Assembly: GCA_003170875.1 (NCBI GenBank)
Contig: PMYJ01000181.1
Coordinates: 1-24,260 of the forward strand
Length of the DNA stretch: 24,260 nucleotides
Origin: Candidatus Dormiibacterota bacterium
Lineage (GTDB): Bacteria > Chloroflexota > Dormibacteria > Aeolococcales > Aeolococcaceae
Direction of reading: 5' to 3'
This document shows, piece after piece, positions 21,330-24,260 of the stretch. The notes under the pieces were generated by a model. The model saw only the letters and a list, made by a program, of their open reading frames with translations, did no database searches and was not told where the DNA came from. The position numbers and the translations under genes were made by a program. Each line of letters starts with the position of its first letter. The first letter of the stretch is position 1.

Positions 21330-23216
21330 TCAGTCCCCCACCCTGCGGTAGCGCTCGGCGCGGCGCTGCAGCAGCACGTCGAGAGGGAGCGGGCGGAGGG
21401 CGGCGAGGTGGCGGAGCAGGGCGCCCCGGAGAGCTCCCGCCACCACCTGCGGATGGGCATGGGCGCCAGGGGCCGGCTCGGGGATCAGCTCGTCCACCAG
21501 CCCGAGGCGGTAGGCGGTGCCGACCCACGGGCGCTGGGCGGCGGCGGCCCGCGCCTTCTGGGCGGCGTCGCGGTAGAGGATCGCGGCCACCGTCTCGGGG
21601 GGGGCCACGCAGTAGATGGCGTTCTCCAGGGCCAGCACGCAATCGGCGATGCCGAGGGCCAAGGCACCTCCGGATCCCCCCTCCGAGAGCACGCAGGAGA
21701 TGACCGGGGTGCGGAGCCGCAGCAGCGTCAGCAGAGAATCGGCGATCGCCCACGCCTGCCCGCGCTCCTCGGCGCCCACGCCGGGTGCGGCGGCCGGGGT
21801 GTCCACCAGGCAGATGACCGGGAGCCCGAACTTCTCGGCGAGGCGCATCAGCCGGGTGGCCTTGCGGTACCCCTCGGGGTGGGGCATCCCGAAGTTGTGG
21901 ATGGCTCGGGAGGTGGCGTCGTTGCCCTTCTCCTGGCCGATGACCATCACCCAGACGTCGTCCTTGGGCGTGGCCCCCGACCCGCCCAGCTGGGCGGTCC
22001 CGCCGATCACGGCCCGGTCGTCGCCGAAGAGCCGGTCTCCGCGCAACTCGGTGAAGTCGTGGAAGAGGGTCCTCAGCAGTTGGAGCGTGCGCGGGCGTCC
22101 CGGGTTGCGGGCCAATTCGACCGCGGTGAAGGCCTGCTTCTCCCGTTCGGCGGTGGAGAGGGTGTCGGCGACTGACGGCCCCGGCCCGGCGGGGACGCGC
22201 TCACCGACGCCACTCGCTGTGGCGTCCGGCCCGTGCTGCGGGTCGCCGGGGCCGGTGGACTGCCGGAGGGCTCCCTGCGGCGCTGGCGCCACGCCATCGC
22301 CGCCCGGAGTCTCCGCCGCGGCTGCTGGCAGGCGGGGGAGATCGCTGCCGGCTCTCCCCGCGGTCAGGGCTCGGAGGAGGCCGGCGACCAGCTCCCGCAG
22401 CTCCCGCCGGTCGACAACCTCGTCGACCATGCCATGGCTGAGCAGAAACTCGGCAGTCTGGAAACCCTCGGGGAGAGCCTCATGGGCCGCCTGCTCGATG
22501 ACCCGGCCCCCGGCGAAGCCGATCCGGGCGCCGGGCTCGGCTAGGATCACGTCGCCCTGGGCGGCAAAGGAGGCGGTGACGCCGCCGAAGCACGGGTCGG
22601 CGAGCACCGAGATGTAGGGGAGGCCCGCGTCGGCGACCGTGCTGACCCCCGCCGTGCAGCGGGCCATCTGAGCCAGCGAGGCGATCCCCTCCTGCATCCG
22701 GGCGCCGCCACTGCTGGAGACGGCCACCAGGGCACGGCGCTCGGCCACGGCCAGCTCGCATCCCTGGGCGAAGAGCTCACCCGCGGCGGAGCCCAGCGAA
22801 CCGCCCAGGAAACCGAAGTCCATGATCGCGAGGATGGCCGGGGCGCCACCGATGCTCGCCCGGGCGATCAGGAACGCCTCGTCCAATCCGGTCTTCTGGC
22901 GGGCCTCGGCGACCCGCGCCGGGTACGGACGCCCGTCGTCGAAGCCGAGCGGGTCACGGTCGGCGAGCTGGATCGTGACTGGCTGGACGCTCTCCGGGTC
23001 GGCGAGCTGCGCGGCCCGCGCCGCCGCGGGCAGCTGGCCGTGATGCCCGCACCAGGGGCAGACCCGGAGCGCACCCTCGTACCTCTCCAGGACAAAGCGG
23101 CGGCCGCACCCCTTGCAGGCGACGCTTCCCGAACGGGCGACCGGCTTGAGCCGAGGGCCGGGTGCCTGAAGCGGCCGCTCCCGGGATGGCCCCGGAGCGG
23201 TGAAGCGTCCCAGCAT
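21330..23216 (-). CDS. accDA: Acetyl-CoA carboxylase carboxyltransferase, fused beta-alpha (AccD-AccA)
   Basis: This 628-residue protein transfers the carboxyl group from carboxybiotin to acetyl-CoA, giving malonyl-CoA for fatty-acid synthesis. The N-terminal AccD half has the zinc ribbon Cys34-x2-Cys37...Cys53-x2-Cys56 and the crotonase-fold motifs IMDFGFLGGSLGSAAGE (131-147), SSSGGARMQEG (167-177) and IGFAGGRVIEQ (232-242). After a disordered Pro/Ala/Gly linker (about 285-350) the AccA half follows: ELRGDRLFGDDRAVIGG (390-406), HNFGMPHPEGYRKA (440-453), VDTPAAAPGVGAEERGQ (471-487; most AccA have DTPGAYPG) and SEGGSGGALALG (511-522). E. coli has these as two proteins. ATG 23216 shares one base with the fabH stop (TGATG), so the two are coupled. 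Confidence 0.95.
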   Translation of the reverse strand: MLGRFTAPGPSRERPLQAPGPRLKPVARSGSVACKGCGRRFVLERYEGALRVCPWCGHHGQLPAAARAAQLADPESVQPVTIQLADRDPLGFDDGRPYPARVAEARQKTGLDEAFLIARASIGGAPAILAIMDFGFLGGSLGSAAGELFAQGCELAVAERRALVAVSSSGGARMQEGIASLAQMARCTAGVSTVADAGLPYISVLADPCFGGVTASFAAQGDVILAEPGARIGFAGGRVIEQAAHEALPEGFQTAEFLLSHGMVDEVVDRRELRELVAGLLRALTAGRAGSDLPRLPAAAAETPGGDGVAPAPQGALRQSTGPGDPQHGPDATASGVGERVPAGPGPSVADTLSTAEREKQAFTAVELARNPGRPRTLQLLRTLFHDFTELRGDRLFGDDRAVIGGTAQLGGSGATPKDDVWVMVIGQEKGNDATSRAIHNFGMPHPEGYRKATRLMRLAEKFGLPVICLVDTPAAAPGVGAEERGQAWAIADSLLTLLRLRTPVISCVLSEGGSGGALALGIADCVLALENAIYCVAPPETVAAILYRDAAQKARAAAAQRPWVGTAYRLGLVDELIPEPAPGAHAHPQVVAGALRGALLRHLAALRPLPLDVLLQRRAERYRRVGD

Positions 23217-24250
23217 CAGACCGCGTCCCACTCCCAGGCGACGGCGCCCCAGGTCGCGCCCGCGCCGAAGGCCGCCACCACCACCCTGTCGCCCCGCTGG
23301 AAGCGCCCCTGGGCGGCAGCGGCGGCCAGGGCGAGGGGGATCGAGGCGGAGCTGGTGTTGCCGGTTTCCGTGATGTTGATCACCACTCGCTCCATCGGAA
23401 TGCCCAACCGCTTTGCGGCGGCCTCGATGATGCGCTGATTGGCCTGGTGGGGGACGAAGTGGTCGATGCTGGCCGGGTCCCAGCCGGCGTCGGCGCAGAC
23501 CCCGGCGGTGACATCGCAGAAGGTTTCGACCGCCATCCGGAAGGTTCCCTTGCCGGCCATCCGGAGCTTGTCGGGGCTGTCGGCGTCGTCGGGCTTGGGC
23601 CCGTAATAGATCAGGTGACCCTTGGTCCCGTCCGCACCCCAGCGCCGGGCCACGATCCCGCCCTCGGAGACGGCCCCGAGCACGGCCGCACCGGCGCCGT
23701 CCCCGAAGAGGACGCAGGTGCCGCGGTCCTCCCAGTCCACCAGCGAGGTCATCGACTCTGCGGCGACCAGCAGGATGTGATCTGCGACCCCGCTCCGGAT
23801 CAGCCCCTCGGAGACGATCAGCCCGTAGGTGAAGCCGCTGCAGGCGGCGTTGATATCGAAGGCCGGGATGCCGCCCATATCCAGCTTGCGCTGGATCAGG
23901 CAGGCGGCCGACGGGAAGCGGGTGTCCGGGGTGATGGTCGTCACCACGATGGCGTCGATCTTGGGCGAGCCCGCCATCTCCAGGGCACGGCGGGCCGCCT
24001 TGACCCCCATCTCGGAGGTGGTCTCGCCGGCGCCGGCCCGGTGCCGGAGCCGGATCCCGGTCCGCTCCATGATCCAGCTGTCGGAGGTGTCGACCATCGC
24101 CTCCAGGTCGGCGTTGCTCAGGATGCCGTCGGGCAGGTGGGCAGCGACGGAAAGGATGCCGGCCCGGCGAACCCGTGCGGTGACCTCGGTCGATGCCACG
24201 GTGGCGGAGAGGGTGGACATCTCAGCCCAGAAGCGCGGGCCGCCCAGCAT
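23216..24250 (-). CDS. fabH: 3-oxoacyl-ACP synthase III (KAS III)
   Basis: This enzyme condenses acetyl-CoA or a branched acyl-CoA with malonyl-ACP, starting fatty-acid chains. Counting from ATG 24220 (334 residues), the triad is Cys127 in INAACSGFTYGL, His258 in FVPHQANQRII and Asn288 in TETGNTSSAS; TSDSWIMERTGIR (45-57) and LFGDGAGAAVLG (171-182) are also family marks. From ATG 24250 the protein has 344 residues, and the frame stays open to the window edge, so an even earlier start is not excluded. ATG 24220 gives the usual KAS III length. It is followed by accDA with a one-base stop-start overlap, so malonyl-CoA synthesis and chain initiation are encoded together. Confidence 0.96.
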   Translation of the reverse strand: MLGGPRFWAEMSTLSATVASTEVTARVRRAGILSVAAHLPDGILSNADLEAMVDTSDSWIMERTGIRLRHRAGAGETTSEMGVKAARRALEMAGSPKIDAIVVTTITPDTRFPSAACLIQRKLDMGGIPAFDINAACSGFTYGLIVSEGLIRSGVADHILLVAAESMTSLVDWEDRGTCVLFGDGAGAAVLGAVSEGGIVARRWGADGTKGHLIYYGPKPDDADSPDKLRMAGKGTFRMAVETFCDVTAGVCADAGWDPASIDHFVPHQANQRIIEAAAKRLGIPMERVVINITETGNTSSASIPLALAAAAAQGRFQRGDRVVVAAFGAGATWGAVAWEWDAV

Positions 24251-24260
24251 GGTTACGGTG

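Noticed and set aside
1..24260. CRISPR array or retron-like repeat structure
   Set aside because: No regularly spaced direct repeats were seen anywhere in the window, nor any cas or reverse-transcriptase motif.

Overview
This is a 24.3 kb piece of a very GC-rich bacterial chromosome. The gene content is mostly housekeeping, arranged in tight runs with ATGA/GTGA stop-start overlaps. The mix suggests a high-GC Terrabacteria-type lineage (Actinomycetota, Chloroflexota or Dormibacterota-like): a tandem ArsA-like ATPase pair of the mycobacterial Rv3679/Rv3680 type, a fused AccD-AccA carboxyltransferase, a YukD-type ubiquitin-like protein and a YhaO/YhaN repair pair. That placement is inference; there is no rRNA or other marker here to fix the phylum. 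I saw no tRNA, rRNA, CRISPR array or insertion sequence.

Layout. 1-273: the end of a double zinc-ribbon protein. 311-4645 (+): four overlapping membrane-protein genes. The first and third are recognisable but degenerate relatives of complex I/hydrogenase antiporter subunits, and the fourth weakly resembles the NuoH/EchB membrane anchor. No catalytic or iron-sulfur subunit is visible nearby. 4807-6551 (+): a Maf nucleotide pyrophosphatase followed by an overlapping exported protein with two DUF11-like repeats. 6577-9181 (-): dxs (isoprenoid precursor synthesis) followed by a YukD-like protein. 9257-12781 (+): a SirB1-like transglutaminase-fold/TPR protein, a Bcp-type peroxiredoxin and the two ArsA-like ATPases.

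12726-16792 (-): a two-gene DNA-repair module, YhaO/SbcD-like phosphoesterase then YhaN/SbcC-like ATPase with a membrane hairpin. It has a good sigma-70-type promoter and a candidate LexA (SOS) box just upstream. 16888-17990 (-): a PrxQ peroxiredoxin and an overlapping NpdG-like NAD(P)-binding protein. 18091-19400 (+): a multi-pass membrane protein and a YtrA-type GntR regulator, preceded by a near-perfect 30-bp palindrome overlapping a candidate promoter. 19508-20278 (+): a CmcI-like methyltransferase in a visibly lower-GC patch, followed by about 280 bp with no recognisable gene. 20558-24250 (-): fabH, accDA (fatty-acid synthesis) and a HAD phosphatase.

Most interesting points: the orphan, residue-stripped complex I-like membrane module; the SOS-box/promoter arrangement in front of the YhaO/YhaN pair; the 30-bp operator-like palindrome of the GntR module; the ArsA-like gene whose P-loop can only be included by using a non-canonical start; and the low-GC methyltransferase islet.
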